A stretch of 64,000 nucleotides of DNA from Akebia trifoliata (Eukaryota; Streptophyta; Magnoliopsida; Ranunculales; Lardizabalaceae), in NCBI GenBank assembly GCA_017979445.1, contig CM030716.1, positions 12,747,611 to 12,811,610 of the forward strand, written 5' to 3'. Position 1 is the first letter of the stretch. Every line of letters begins with the position of its first letter. Position numbers and translations under genes: made by a program. Below are positions 32,641 to 45,600 of this stretch, one piece after another. The notes under the pieces are model-generated. The model worked only from the letters and a program-made list of their open reading frames with translations. It did not search any database and had not been told where the DNA came from.

Positions 32641-34905
32641 TGGGCCATATCAAACCATTACAACATGGAAATATTAATCCCAATAATACACAAACCAATC
32701 ACATCTCATCACATCAATACTAGGATCAAAATAAGCACACATATCTCAATTTATAGCATGTTTGATAAGCAATCTCAATAGGACTAATAATTAGAATCAA
32801 TCGAAACAAGCACATAGTTTTTTTTTAGTCCAATATTTTTTATTAATTCAATCAAAAATCGCTTTGGTGACCCTAAACAAATTGGGATTTCAAAACATAT
32901 TAGATTAAGGATGAAAAGATAATGGTTGGACCAAGATGTGGTTTTTATTTTTTATTTTTTATTTTATTTTATTTTATTTTTTTAAAAACAATTTGATTTT
33001 ATTGAAAACCATATTTTTTATATACCCATTATTTGTGATCTAACAAGCATCAAAATTTAGTGATTTAAATTAGAGTATAGTGATATGGATACTTGGTGTG
33101 AAAATAAGGAACCTAGAAAAAAAGTAATTAAACAAATAAAACGATCTACTTTTGCATGAAACCCTTTCAATCAAAACCAAGAGATTAGGTTAGAGATTCA
33201 ATTCTCCAATTAGACTTTGGTTGCAAAAATTCCTTTTTTTTTTTTTTTTGACATTCTGATTTTTGGTCGAACATGTATTTAACACCAAAAATGGAGCATA
33301 AATTCATACTTTCAATGAAATTCGGAGTCTGTACATCGGGAACCAGCGAAATATGTTCTTGAATATCTTACTGGAATTGAACTTGAGTAAAAAAAAAACC
33401 AAAACAGAAAATTACTATTATTGGGAGACTGTAGAAGCGTCCAAAAATTTTGATTCTGTCGTTTAAGATTACATCATGATCGGACGGTTCGACTCTTGTC
33501 CGATCTTTTAATCTCTCCCTTCCTCTTCAACTCCCAAACACATAAAAATCAGCATTTTTTTTAATAATCTGAACGAAAAAGAAGAAAAAGAAGCTCCTAA
33601 AACTTCCGTAAAAAATTTATTTAGGAAGGAAAATCAATCAAGATCGGATCACTTCGAACAATACACAATGATTCATGTCTCAGACTCACGAGATCTAATC
33701 TATCTTTTTGAATTAACGTCTAAACAGTAGAAATAATTTAGATTTTCGAAAAAAAAAACAACATGGACTACATTTTTGAAAGGGTTTTTAGTTTTCTTTT
33801 TTTTTTAATCAAGGTTCAACCATTTCACTTCGAGCCAACAATTTCTTATTGATCTGAACCATCAAAAATCTGTGATTCTTCGACAAGAGAATTTACCAGA
33901 GAAATCAAAGATAGAGATCTTTTGGATTGATGAATATGAGTCAAGCGTTTCCAACCAATCGCATCAACCCGTGATATTTCCCTATCGCATATTTTCCTCT
34001 GGACTGCCATTGAAATTCGTCTTGGAAGGTTGTTTTAACGATGATGACAATGGGATTAGGGATCGACTGTCATGGCGATGAAGATGAAGAAGGAAGGAAA
34101 GAAGGTAGAGTGAGAGAGAGAGAGAGATCAGCAAAAGACGTTTCTCTTGGCTGTTGTTTTTCGTTTTTTAAAGAATTGGAGAAGGAGATAAAAACAGAAA
34201 AGCTATTTTTTGCTAATGGCACACCACATGTAAAAAATAAAATTTACGATTTTTTTTCTGATTTTTTTTTCTTGGAATTCTCTCCTCATCACGAACAACA
34301 TTAAAAAAAATATTTTTTTTGTTTCTTAGTGCATTACTCACAAAGAATTTATTTTCACAACTCGTCACATATGCCTAGTAACGCACTAAAAAAAATTCAT
34401 CCAAGATTTTTTTTTAAAAAAAAATCATAACCCTCATCTGAACCACCATCATTCCGTCCTCAATTTATGTCAATTTGAATCTTTCATTATTTAGGATCAT
34501 CCCAAAACGACCCTACATTGAATCATAAAAAAGGATACTCCAAAATGACCTATCCAAAATCAATCTAAATAATGCCAAGAAAAAATAATACGATCAAAAA
34601 AAATATAAAATAAACAAAATAATGAGAATGGTTCAACAACCATTTTTTTCACACTGTTATGCTCTTGTCATCCTGCATTATTTAGGGTCATTCTGAATGA
34701 TCATAGATTAAACCATAAAAATTTGCAAAAAAAAAGTATTCGGAATCCAAACAAATGATCCATAATTAAGCCAAAAAGAATGATAGAAAAATAAATAAAT
34801 AAATAAATAAACAAATAACTAAAAATAAAATAAAATTAAAAAAAATGTCCTACTAGCAATGCATCCCATACTTGGGGTTTTTCAAATTTGATCCTCAATG
34901 GTCTC
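32641..34905 (-). other. B1 5' internal region, variable part
   Basis: AT-rich sequence with T tracts (33231-33250) and a (GA)n run at 34110-34127. There is no recognisable gag. The part nearest the primer site (34330-34900) matches B2 51997-52680, whereas 32900-34300 does not match B2 52700-54780, so the two copies hold different material here. Confidence 0.5.
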
Positions 34906-34919
34906 CAGCGGAGTCGCCA
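34906..34919 (-). promoter_or_regulatory. B1 primer binding site, tRNA-Arg type
   Basis: TGGCGACTCCGCTG on the minus strand, one base from the 5' LTR. It is an exact complement of the last bases of plant tRNA-Arg including CCA as I recall that tRNA. Confidence 0.8.
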
Positions 34920-34920
34920 C

Positions 34921-36570
34921 TGAAAGCGCCATCGATCCGCGGGGTGCGCGGATCCGCTTTGACCCTTGAGGTTTGGGAGTCACCACCTAGTTATTACGGT
35001 CTAGGAACCTAACTTTGACTCTAAAAGATAAATAAACTAATTCGAAAGAAAAATACGGGTCCGAGGATCACGTTACGGGGTTGGAAGGTGTTAGGCACCA
35101 ACTCCGCCAAGCCAATGCCGGTCTCTACTTATCCCAAATAAGCTAACAACAAAACCTAGATAAGAAAAATAACAAAAATTTTACCTTCGATATGCAAAGA
35201 TCGTATTCCCTCAGATCTGACAAAAACTGCTCCTTGTACCGTACTCCTTGCTTTGTTCTATCTCCGGATCTAATTTCTGATCTCCGAGGCAAGGTATCTC
35301 TTTCTTGGATCTGGATTCTTCGAATTTGTTATAGATTTTGGGATGTTTTTGAAGGGCTTCTAAGTATTTTTCAAGCTAAAATTGAGGCATGGGTGTTAGG
35401 TAAGGAGTTGGGGCTCCAAAACTAAGGTTTATGATTTGATACGAAAATAGGGTGTGAGGACCTCTATTTATAGATTTTTTTAAGGGTTGATTTAGATAGA
35501 ATTAGTGTTTAATTAGAATTCTTTTAGTTAGAGTTGTATTTTAGTTAAAATTATTTTAGGTAGAGTTGTATTTTAATTAGAATTGTTTTAGGTAGAACTA
35601 TATTTTAGTTAGAACTCTATTAAATAAAGTTATTATTTAACTAGAACTCTATTAGGATTTTGACTTTTGGTCTTATTTGATTGACTTTAAGATTTTGACT
35701 TTAGTCTTAATTGATTGACTTTAATTTTGACTTTAGTCTTACTTGATAGACTTTAATACCTTGACTTTAGTCTTTCTTAATTGACTTTAATCTTTTGGAG
35801 AACCCCCCTCTATTATATATTTAATTCTTTGGACCCCCAACTGGAGGGGTCCTTGAAGAAATATCTTGGCAACTCTCAACAATTTTGCCAGAGAGCTTAA
35901 TTGATCGATTTTTTTAGTTCAAAATTTTAAATTAATTTCATTAATGTTTCAATTTAATTATTTAATATTTTATTTATTAATTTCAAAAATTGTAATTATG
36001 AAAATTATGAAATTATCATTTTGCCCTCGAAGAGGACTTTTCGTGTTTTAAGTCGGTTTTTGATGTTTTAGGATGTTTTAGAATCAATTTTTCGTAAGGA
36101 ATTCAATGAAAATATTGGTTTGTGTCATTTATGAAATTTTTTGTGTGAAATAGTCGTGAACTTTATGAGGAGCATTTTCATAATTTTGTCAAATTCTGTG
36201 AAAATTAGCGAAATGATTTATTTGGTTTCGATTTGTTATTTTATGTGTTTAAATGAGTTTTTCTAAGCGTAATGTAGGCTCTAGGGATATTTTGATGTTA
36301 GGGGTATTTTGGTAATTTGATTATTTTTTAGTGATTTTTATCGTGAAACTTATTTTTGTTTGCAAAATGATGATTTCTATGTTTCTGGAGTCGTATTTTC
36401 CTAGCGTAGTGTGTTTTCTAAGGTTTTGTCAGTTCGAGATACCTCATCCAGATTTCTAAAACATATCTGGTAACAAAATAAAGTAATGGAAATAACATCC
36501 ATCATTGAGAATCATTGCGATCGGGTTGATGAGTTGATTAATGAGGCGGATGCAAAAATGGGGTGTCTAT
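34921..36570 (-). repeat. B1 5' LTR, outer end clipped
   Basis: Starts TGAAAGCGCC on the plus strand and ends ...GGGGTGTCTA at 36570, lacking the final CA. TATA motif at 35463-35472 (CTATAAATAGAGG on the minus strand), TTGAC array at 35655-35791. It abuts the middle of A1's 3' LTR. Confidence 0.9.
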
Positions 36571-39034
36571 CACTCTCTCTTCCCATGTCCTCCATCTCCC
36601 TCTCTCCAACTTCTCATAATTACCCATGTCCTCCACTATCACTCTCATTTCTCTCTCTCTCTCTCATATTTGATGGTAGAACCACCATAAAAGAGGATCA
36701 AAAGAACCATTGAAGGGGAGAAAAAACGTTTTTGAGGCCACCCTATAAAAAAAATAACAATATTTTTTTCACATTAAACCTACAACCTTCTTCTTCCTTT
36801 TAAAAAAAAATCACACCTTCTCAATTAATGTCCGCAACTCCTCTCTCCCTCTCTATTTACCATTAAAATAATCAGCTATAGTCTCACCTCCATTAACGTC
36901 TTCTTCGTTACCCTCAAAGAAAAAAAATTGATTTTGAAGAAAGATTCACACATCAAACTCGCAAGATCACGGCACTACTCATAAGCTATTTCGAGTTTTT
37001 GTTGAAGGAATCTAAGCATTCGAAATCATTCGACAAAGGTAATTTTTCTTTTTTTTTTATTTCATTTATTTATTCTTAACTTCATAATTTTTTATGTATC
37101 CGAATGGATTCGTCGATTTTTTAGGTGTACATGGCATTAATAGCAATTTTTAAATTTTCTGAAATATTGATGGATCAACCAATTGATTATTAATATTATC
37201 GGATCAATTTTCTTATTTTGTAATATTAATGGATCAATTCGTTGATTTTGCGAAATGTATGGGCTAATTCATTAAGTTTGGCGCATGTGACGATTTTGAA
37301 AAATCAAGATTTTCTTGATCAAAATATTAAGTCTACTCACTGATTTTGGATACATTAGAAATTTGAATCGATTTGTTTTCTATAAAATGGATATGTGAGT
37401 TAATTCAATGATTTTATCGTACGTGGCGATTTTGGAAAAATCAAAATTTTCTTAATCAAAATTATTGAGTTGACTCACTGATTTTAGGTAGATTAGAAGT
37501 TTTAATCGATTTGTTTTCTATAAAATGAATATGTGAGTTAATTCAATGATCTTGTCGCACATGACGATTTTGAAAAATCAAGATTTCCTTGATCAAAATT
37601 ATTGAGTTGACTCACTGGTTTTGAGTACATTAGAAATTTAAATTGATTTATTTTCTATAAAATAGATATGTGAGTTAATTCAATAATTTTGGAGCATCTG
37701 ACGATTATGAAAAATCAAAATTTCCTTGATCAAAATTGTTGAGTTGACTCATTGATTGTGATTACATTAAAATTTTGAATCAATTTGTTTTTTATAAAAT
37801 GGATATGTGGGTTAATTTAATGATTTTTCCGCACGTAGCGATTTTAAAAAATCAAAATTTTCTTGATCAACATTATTGAGTCTACTCACGGATTTTGGGT
37901 ACATTAGAAATTTGAATCGATTTTTGTTTTCTATAAAATGGATAAGTGAGTTGATTCAATAATTTTAACGTACGTGGCGATTTTGAAAAATCAAAATTTC
38001 CTTGATCAAAATGATTGAGTTGATTAACTGATTTTGGTTACATTAGAAATTTGAATCGATTTTTTTTCTCTATAAAATGGATATGTGAGCCAACTCACTG
38101 ATTTTGTATACATTGAAAATTCCAAATCAAAACTTTCTATGAAATGGGAGTCAACTCACTAATTTTTTGTGTGCATTGGAAATTTCAAATAGAGATTTTC
38201 TATAAAATTGGACATGTGAGTCAACTCATTGATTTTAATACACGTGGCATTTCAAAAATCAAGATTTATTTGATAAAAAATTTATGGATTAACTCACTGA
38301 TTTTAATATACGTGGCAATTCGAAAATCGAATTTCTTTAATTAATAATTTGTGAGTTAACTCGCTGATTTTAGGATGCACGTGACAATTCAAAAATTGAA
38401 TTTCTTTGGTTCTAAATGTGTGGGTTGACTCATTGATTTTGGGACGTACGTGGCGATTCAGAAATCAAATTTCTTTGATAAAATGTCGTCACGTGGCAAT
38501 TCAAAAAATCGAATTTCTTTAATAAAATATCGTCAATGAGCCAATTCATTAATGTTCTATACGTGGCATTGAGAATCGATTTCATACTATTCAAAATGTA
38601 ACCGAATTGATCCATTAATTTTTGGTACCACGAAAGCCTTATTAAATCGTGGGATTCCTTTTATGCGAAATTCGAGAATCTATGTAGTTATCTTAACCAT
38701 AAAATTTATTTGGCAAACCAGACATAAACTGATGATGATGATTGGACCATGGTCTTGACCCTAGTCTTATCCCGTTGGCCATAGGTTAGTTTTAGATCGT
38801 AGTAGAGATCGATCATCTCGATCGGACGGGTTCGGTGCCTAACACCTTCCGAAACTCATAACCTGACCCCTTATCCATCTCTCAGATCCGTGGACCAACC
38901 CATATATATTTGGAGTTAATTTTAGTTCCTAGACCTAAACTAGGTGGCGACTCCCTATTCTTTTAAAATTCCCGAGATACGTAGATCGGACCCTTGTCCG
39001 TTATTTAGCGGACGGTCGGGTCGAGGCGATCTCA
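36571..39034 (+). repeat. A1 3' LTR, 5'-truncated
   Basis: Aligns with 19268-21590 of the 5' LTR: CT-rich segment, then the 137-bp array, then ...GTCGGGTCGAGGCGATCTCA. It lacks the first 1.56 kb. Ends at the CTTAC copy of the target duplication. Confidence 0.9.
37282..38600 (+). repeat. 137-bp tandem array in A1 3' LTR
   Basis: Unit starts at about 37282, 37418, 37556, 37692, 37830 and 37969, so six full units against five in the 5' LTR, then the shorter CACGTGGCA units to about 38580. Several cores have decayed (GTACGTGG, GAGCATCTG, GCACATGA), so this copy keeps fewer exact CACGTG words than the 5' LTR. Confidence 0.85.
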
Positions 39035-40826
39035 CTTACATACAACACAACAATGTAAAATACAGACATCACCCTTCGAATGTGATTCTGACATTTTATC
39101 GTTTTATCTATTTTCTTATTTTTCGACATTTTTACTTTTTATCTTTTCAAGCACAGCATCCCTTTATCAAATTTTTAAATTCATTTTAATTATTCAATCG
39201 AATACTATCAAAGTTTACTCAAAACAAGATCTCAGCAATACATAAAACCAAAACTATTAAAACTGTAAAAGTTGGTAGAAATTTTGCTAAGTGTCGGAAA
39301 CTTGATTTTTCAAAGTTCTTGAAATTGAAAATAAATTTTTGAAAATGAAAGTCTTAAATACAAGATTTACAATCATATAAATTTTATAGTTCAATTCAAA
39401 GTAACGCAAAAGATATTTGATTTTGAAAATCTAATGAAAATATCAAAATTTACGTTTTGTTCTTAAAACCAAAAATGAGATTTGGATCCTTTGAGATTTG
39501 GATCTTGAAATCATTCTCATTGTTCTTAAATAAGTGGTAAAATCTTAATTTCCTTAAAGAATTTAAAGTGACATTTACTTAAATATTTTTAATGAAATAA
39601 ATGGTGGAAATGCATATACAAGTGAAGGGGAGTTCAAAGCAAAAGCAAAATGCAGTTTCTGTCAACATTTTGTTAAAATCGGTATGACCAGTGTCTTTGG
39701 CCAATGGAATCGGCTGCAAGTTGCCAACCACAAGAATTTTTGGATTTTTTCGTCAATTTTTTGGGTTTTTCACTCGTTCTTTGATCCTTAAACCCATCCA
39801 TGAATCAAATGTTTAAATCACAATAAAATACATCAAACACGAAGGTTCTAACATGAATTTGAAATAAATGAAATGACATTATATGATTTTTAAACACACA
39901 ACAAGTTTTGTTAAGAATCCTGAATGTAAGTTCTCGAAATCTACGACTACTAATAAGAGTTGAAAGTCCTCTACCAAGTTCGTAGTTGTTGGACATGATG
40001 AGTCAGCTCGAAAATCACAAATTGACAGTGAAAAACTCGAAATTGGGTGAACTTGGGTGCCAAACGAATTGGGTTGGTTGCGAAACCCTCGATGAAAGTA
40101 TTCTTCGTCCTTCTACGATGAGGAACAATTCTTCTTCTAATTGGATAGGACTTCAAGTGAGTATTATCAAACACACTCTCAACTTTTGGTAAGAGACAAA
40201 AAGAAAAAAAGGAAAATGAAGATCGAATGGGGTGAGAATGTGGAGCTTGTTGTTGTCAACGATTTTTTCTTCTTTGTTAAAGATCAACTCAGACTCGTTT
40301 GCGATGGATCTTGACGAGAAGGGGCTAAAACCTTGGCTTGAGAATGGGCTGGTTCTTTGTGAGTTGGAGAGGAGAAAAATGAAATAAAAGAAAGACTTGG
40401 TTCTTTTATAAAAAGTCGGAGGGGTATTTTTATATTTTTCCTTCGTTTCTATTTTTTTCATTAACTTGACTATACGGACTTAAAAAATGACAAATGAGTA
40501 TTCTATTTTGAATAATTTTTTGTTACGGATCTAATGGTGTGATTGAATTTTTTTCATTCTTGTTCTAATGGAAATTCATTCTTTTAGGTCTCATTCAACA
40601 CAAAATTTGAGGAGTTTATAACTTTTTCTTTCGAACTCGAATTCGAACATGCTTAATAGCTAATATATGTTTTTCAACTATTTTGAATCTAATGGCAAAG
40701 TCAAATTTCGTTAAAAATGAATATAGTAAAATCCAAGTATTTTATCCTAAGTCTTTCTTTTAGAATTTTTCCAAAATTTCATTATTAGATTTCCTCGATA
40801 TGCGAATTAAAACTCGTGGTATTACA
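39035..40826 (-). repeat. Tekay-like element 5' LTR, distal part
   Basis: Resumes at 39040 (ATACAACACAACAATG) after the 5-bp duplicate and ends ...GTATTACA at 40826, followed by the CTAAT target duplicate. On the minus strand this is the true 5' start of the element. Confidence 0.9.
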
Positions 40827-41856
40827 CTAATCCCACGATCGCATGCACTGCCTCCTTAGAATGTTCTACATTCAATTGGTTGAGTTGAGGGTCAACTGAA
40901 CCCTGGATTATGATCTCAAGGAATTTATTGCTTCTATCTGGGGTTTCAACACTTGACCTACGTTTTGGAGAGCATATCAAGAAAGTAGTATGCTAGGCAC
41001 GCTTGTGACTTTTGTGTAAAATCATTTATTGAGATACTATAAATCTGACATAGAATGCTCAATTATAGTTGATGATAATTAGTCTTATGTATATATTCAT
41101 TTGAAACATAATATGTTGAAAAGACCTTGTTTAGAATTATGGGAATGACAGGGAGGTATCGATAGCTTTGTTCGTATCTTGCCAATGTAAATTTATTCAA
41201 GCTCTATAAGATCTTGTATAATTCATTTTTTAAGAAGTTATGATGTGTCATGCACGAAATTTTATATTATCAAGGTATTGTTTGATGTACCTATAAAATT
41301 AGTCATATTGTCCAAGAGTTTTATAATGTCAACTTTTTTACAATAAGACTTATATATGCTACTGAGTTTGGCTGTACCTCTAATATGAACATCCTCTTTG
41401 GGGTAGAAGAGCTAAGGTAATAAAGTTGAATGGGTAGTAGAGGATAGACAATAAAGTTGATCGGGTATTCTTGGAAAGAGGTGTTCTTTAAAAGGAAGAA
41501 AATGAACGGAATGGAAATAACCATTTCCAAAAGGTATTCTTGGAAAGAGATGTAGAAGAGGAAAGAAAATAAAGTTAGAAGAGTATTTTTGAAAATGAAG
41601 AAAAAATGAAATACAATATAGTTAAAAGTTATCTTTGGGATTCATAAGGAGATTAAGTCTCAACCCCTTTTTATTTGAGGGATAAAGATAGTAGGGTCCA
41701 CCATTGTATTTTATCATACACTAGAGGATGGTTGTGTGCCTACCGCATGGCCATCCTCTTTGGGGTTAAAATGGTGTAAATGAGAAAAGATAATAATGTT
41801 TGAGGGGTTTTGAAGTTGAATGGTATTCAAGGAAAAGGGATAGAAGATGAAAAGTA

Positions 41857-42130
41857 ACTACTAGAAAAAAGACTTTAGACGTCATTTTTAAATGATGTCT
41901 ATAAGAAAAAGTGATGTCTATTGTTTGGATGATAAAGTACGTGTAAATAATGGTTTTTAAAGACTGTTTTTTTCAAAACTGAATGTTTAAAGATCAAACA
42001 TAAATTGATGTCTAAAGTCCCACACTTTTTTGTGTGATCCTTCCACCCGTGAAAAATGCACTTTAGATTTAAAATTTGATATTTATTTAAAAGGAAATGA
42101 TGTCTAAAGTCTATTTTTTTAATGGTGGTG
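41857..42130. mobile_element. Possible CACTA-like remnant with GATGTCTA repeats
   Basis: A start like CTACTAGAAAAAAG, common at CACTA-like ends, is followed by repeated and inverted words TTTAGACGTCATTT, AAATGATGTCTATAAG, ATTGATGTCTAAAGTC and GATGTCTAAAGTC. No matching right end or target duplication is found. Confidence 0.3.
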
Positions 42131-42404
42131 CCAAGGTTAAAGGTATCCCTAGAAACTGGAAGAAGAGGAAACACAATAAGGTGTTTGATTGATAATGGAA
42201 AATGGTATTTTCAATGTGTTTGATTGCATATTTCCATGGAAAATGAATTTTTACCCTTCAAAAATACAGCAAAGGCTAGATTTCATTTTCTCACCTATAC
42301 CCATGAAAAAATAAAATTCACCCTCTATTTATTTTTTCAAATAAAAAATGTAATCTCTTCTATTCATCTTCTTCTTTCCCACCACCATCCCCACCCGCGT
42401 CGTT

Positions 42405-42405
42405 A

Positions 42406-42451
<46 letters not shown>
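42405..42451. repeat. (CT)n microsatellite
   Basis: About 20 uninterrupted CT units. The 'LSLSLS' open frame across it (42224-42487) is a by-product. Confidence 0.95.
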
Positions 42452-42456
<5 letters not shown>

Positions 42457-42657
42457 CTTCTTCTCCCTTTTTAGATTTTTCCCCTAATATTTTTTAAATG
42501 TAATAAAACAATGGAAACTTATTTTCCAACCCTACTCATTTTTCACCACTATTGTACTATGCATGCCCTTTCTTTTGTGGATAAATACTCTATGGAGGTT
42601 TCTATAGAAAATTTTGAATGTCACAATTCTCTATAGTTTTGACTCCTTGTCCTATGA

Positions 42658-45600
42658 TGTGGCGCCCCGCCGAACACTAACACAAATCCCTATGTCAGAT
42701 CTCGAGGTAGTAGGTGGCACCTCGAAATTTCGGCATGGTTTCCTCTGTTTATGTTAGCATTCCAAGGCGTATAACCTGCACCTGATAAACGACATATAAT
42801 CCTGCATATATACGCATAAATAGAATACTAGCGAAAGCTTATACACATCTAATATAGTACGATAGATCAGAGTGCGGAAGAAGAAAATTTATATACAAGA
42901 TTATACAGAGATTTTCTCACTCTAACAAAAGTCCTAACACTCAAGACAGAATCCATAAGACTACCTGGGGGAACTGACACCACTAGGGGGTATAGCCCTA
43001 ATACTTACCAGGTGACGGACTCTGGTTGTCTACCTGACCAACCAGATGATCCTCATTCGTGCTCTATACTTGCCTTGCCAAGCTCTGAATCTGAAACTAA
43101 AAAATAGATAAGGAAATGGTGAGTAACAATGGTTACCCAGTAAGGAATAACACAATTTCTGCCAATAACCTCTTCTAACATGAACGAATAAGCATACTCA
43201 ATCATTTTAAAATATACAAAATTTTACAGAATAAACTACGATTAACTGGTACATATAGCCAGAGATGAACAACTAAACATTTTAAAACTCACATTACCTC
43301 AATCATCATTACTCACTATAACCTTCTCTTCTTATACAAATCTAATTGATCAAATAGAAATAGTAAACATGGATTTTATTTTATATATCAAAATAAGCAA
43401 CAGATACATAATACACAATGGTGGAGTATTGGAATTAGAGAGTTGGGATTCACGACTGGATCGCTCCCAGTCGGAACATGATGTTACAATTCTTCTCTGA
43501 CTTTTAGTTCCTGATTTGTGGCTGGTCGCTGTTTACCACGCTTGGTTGACCATTTATCCGGCTCAGGCTGGCCGTTTGACGTGACCGTAAGCAATGGGTC
43601 TCTTTTCGATGTGTTAGAATGTTCGACTACTATAGATTGTTAGTGATCACTGACCAATCATCTTCGTCTATGCCTATCAGCGTGCATATGATTCCCAAAT
43701 ATACAAACCATTCGTATACGACCACCTTTACATAACAAGTTCACTAGTAAAGATAGAGAGGAATAAACCTGGATTCCAGTTGTGACTCCATTCTCATACG
43801 CGTCCCATACCACATATGACCTTGGTGGTCCCTACCGTACATCCCAGGATAGTACATCACTCCGAATGATATGACGCACTATCCCTTCAGGCATTCACAA
43901 ACTCTTTAACAGCTCACAAAATAGCTACATATGTATATTATTTTCATTTGAAAACAAAAGAGAAATTAACAATACAAGGTTGAGAATAGATATCCAGTTT
44001 CCTACCATGCAAGTGTGGCCACCCGGCTTAAAATAAATAACAGAACTGAAACGTAAACAGCGCCTCGCGCTAACAGAAACTAAATAAACATGCAACCAAC
44101 AATATTATCCCTGGATATCTGTTCACCAACCTGCATACAACACAACAACGTAAAATGCAGACATCACCCCTCGGGTGTGACTCTGACATTTTACCGTTTC
44201 ATACCCTTTCTCTCTTTTTTCGATGTTTACAATTTTCAATTTCTTCAATAAAACATCCATTTTCTGATATTCATCAACTCAACATGGGTTAATTGAATAG
44301 TAAATCGTTTTTCTAACTATGAAGTTCATTTCTATCAAAAACCTCAAAAAAAATACAAAACTTATATTAAAACAAGGTCCGAGCGGTGCACAGGACCCAA
44401 CTGGCAGAAATAACCTGATAAAATATCCTACCCACGTATAATTTGTTAAAAATACAATTAAACATATCAAACATGCAATTTCTGGCGTGAATTTTTAAAT
44501 AACATAAGAATTCTATATTTTGGAAACTCACCACAAATTTTTAATAAAATCCTAAATGCAAGTTTCACAATCTACGATTACTAATAGAAATTAAGAGTTC
44601 CTTACAATCACTAGGTGACGGAATTGAAGCACGTGCACGGAAATCGAGGCGAATGGCACGGAAATCGAGACGGACCGAACTTCGAAATGGTTGATTTTCG
44701 AAACTGGCCTGGTGATTTTAAAGATCTCAATGTGCTCGTCTCTTCTCCCTTCTACGGCGAAAGACGGTTTGACCCCGAAATCGATGAAAACCGAGGTCGA
44801 AGTTACGAAATCTCCGTATAAAAATACGACTGATTTTTGACTATACAGGGTGAAAAAGATGAGAAAATGGAAGGAATTTGGGTGGATTTTGTAGAGAATG
44901 AGGCTGCGAATATTTCTCCCTTCTGCGTCGAAAGACGGTTTGACCTCGAAACAAACGAAATCCGAGGTCAAAGTTTAGAAATTTCCGTATCCAAATCGGC
45001 TAATTTTTAACGATATTGGATGAAATAGAAAGTGAAACGAAGAAAGGTTGGGTGGGTTTTGTAGAGAACGCAGCTGCGGATCTTTTTCTCTTCTGCTGTG
45101 ATCGTCGAAAATTGACCATTTGCGAGGGATCTGAGATTGAAGATCGAAGAGAAAAAAAAAATTTTGTTTTTATGTGTCTCGGCAGTATAGACGCGCTGGG
45201 GAAGATGGGTTTTAAAAAAAAAATTATTTTATTTATATAAAACTTGGGACAAAATCGATATTTTGTCAATTGTTTTGATCGACGATAACTTGATCATCCG
45301 GACTCCAAAACTGACAAATGAATACTCTATTTCGCCTAATTTTTCGTTCCGAATCTAATGGTATAGTCAATTTCTATAAATTATCTCTCTATCAAAATTT
45401 TACACTTTTAGCCTGATGTGACCCCTAAACTTTACGTCATTTTCATTTTTGACGATAATTCGACTTCTTGATCTCCAAAAATGACATATAAATAGTCCAT
45501 ATTCAATAAGTTTTCGTTACGAACCCAATGGTATAATCGAATCTTACTAATCCTTTCTCTAACAAAAAGTCACTATTTTAGCCTGATCCGACCCGGTAAT

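Larger units (their letters stand above)
25397..36570 (-). mobile_element. Tat-like non-autonomous LTR retrotransposon 'B1', nested in A1
   Basis: On the minus strand: 5' LTR 36570-34921, exact tRNA-Arg primer site, leader, pol remnants (30860-29686), conserved block, repeats, minisatellite, polypurine tract, 3' LTR 27129-25397. The 5' LTR lacks its last terminal bases (...GTGTCTA, then TCACTC). The 5 bp before 25397 (GTCGC) are not repeated after 36570, so the outer edge was lost in a deletion that also removed part of A1. No gag, RT or RNase H is seen. The LTRs are 1.73 and 1.65 kb; the 5' LTR lacks about 44 bp near 35420 that the 3' LTR keeps at 25900-25960. Confidence 0.88.
17707..39034 (+). 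mobile_element. Tat/Ogre-like LTR retrotransposon 'A1', inserted in the Tekay LTR
   Basis: It starts TGTAGACACCCC and ends ...GATCTCA. The flanks CCTAC (17702-17706) and CTTAC (39035-39039) are a 5-bp duplication with one later change, and the Tekay LTR resumes exactly after. Layout: 5' LTR 17707-21590, tRNA-Arg-type primer site, 3.8 kb internal sequence with broken pol, then element B1 (25397-36570), then the 3' LTR from its middle onward (36571-39034). The first 1.56 kb of the 3' LTR and the end of the internal region are lost at the right B1 junction. No gag or RT remains. The lineage call rests on the integrase-end motifs and primer site shared with B1 and B2. Confidence 0.88.
9362..40826 (-). 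mobile_element. Ty3/gypsy Tekay/Del-like LTR retrotransposon, interrupted by nested insertions
   Basis: The element is flanked by CTAAT at 9357-9361 and 40827-40831, a 5-bp target duplication. Read on the minus strand, the 5' LTR is 40826-16232 (split by a 21-kb insertion), then a primer site, a decayed pol, a polypurine tract and the 3' LTR 12647-9362. LTRs start TGTAATA... and end ...CGCA, close to the TGTAACACCCCG start usual in this lineage. The two LTRs are about 3.26-3.29 kb once the insertion is removed. Only 3.6 kb of internal sequence remains; gag is not recognisable and pol has many stops, so the copy is dead. The lineage call rests on the RT/integrase motifs, iMet-type primer site and LTR termini. 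Confidence 0.9.
40832..42657. other. Intergenic sequence between Tekay element and solo LTR
   Basis: No gene recognised. Words such as AATAAAGTTGA and TATTCTTGGAAAGAG are repeated between 41420 and 41560. A possible transposon remnant (41857-42130) and a CT microsatellite are listed separately. Confidence 0.45.

Noticed and set aside
40832..41320. Possible transposase remnant
   Set aside because: Short strings vaguely like Mutator transposase appear in several frames, but no motif is convincing.
42224..42487. Open frame ending in LSLSLS
   Set aside because: Translation across the CT microsatellite; no domain.
44591..45269. Open frames on both strands inside the solo LTR
   Set aside because: Overlapping on opposite strands, no domain, within LTR.
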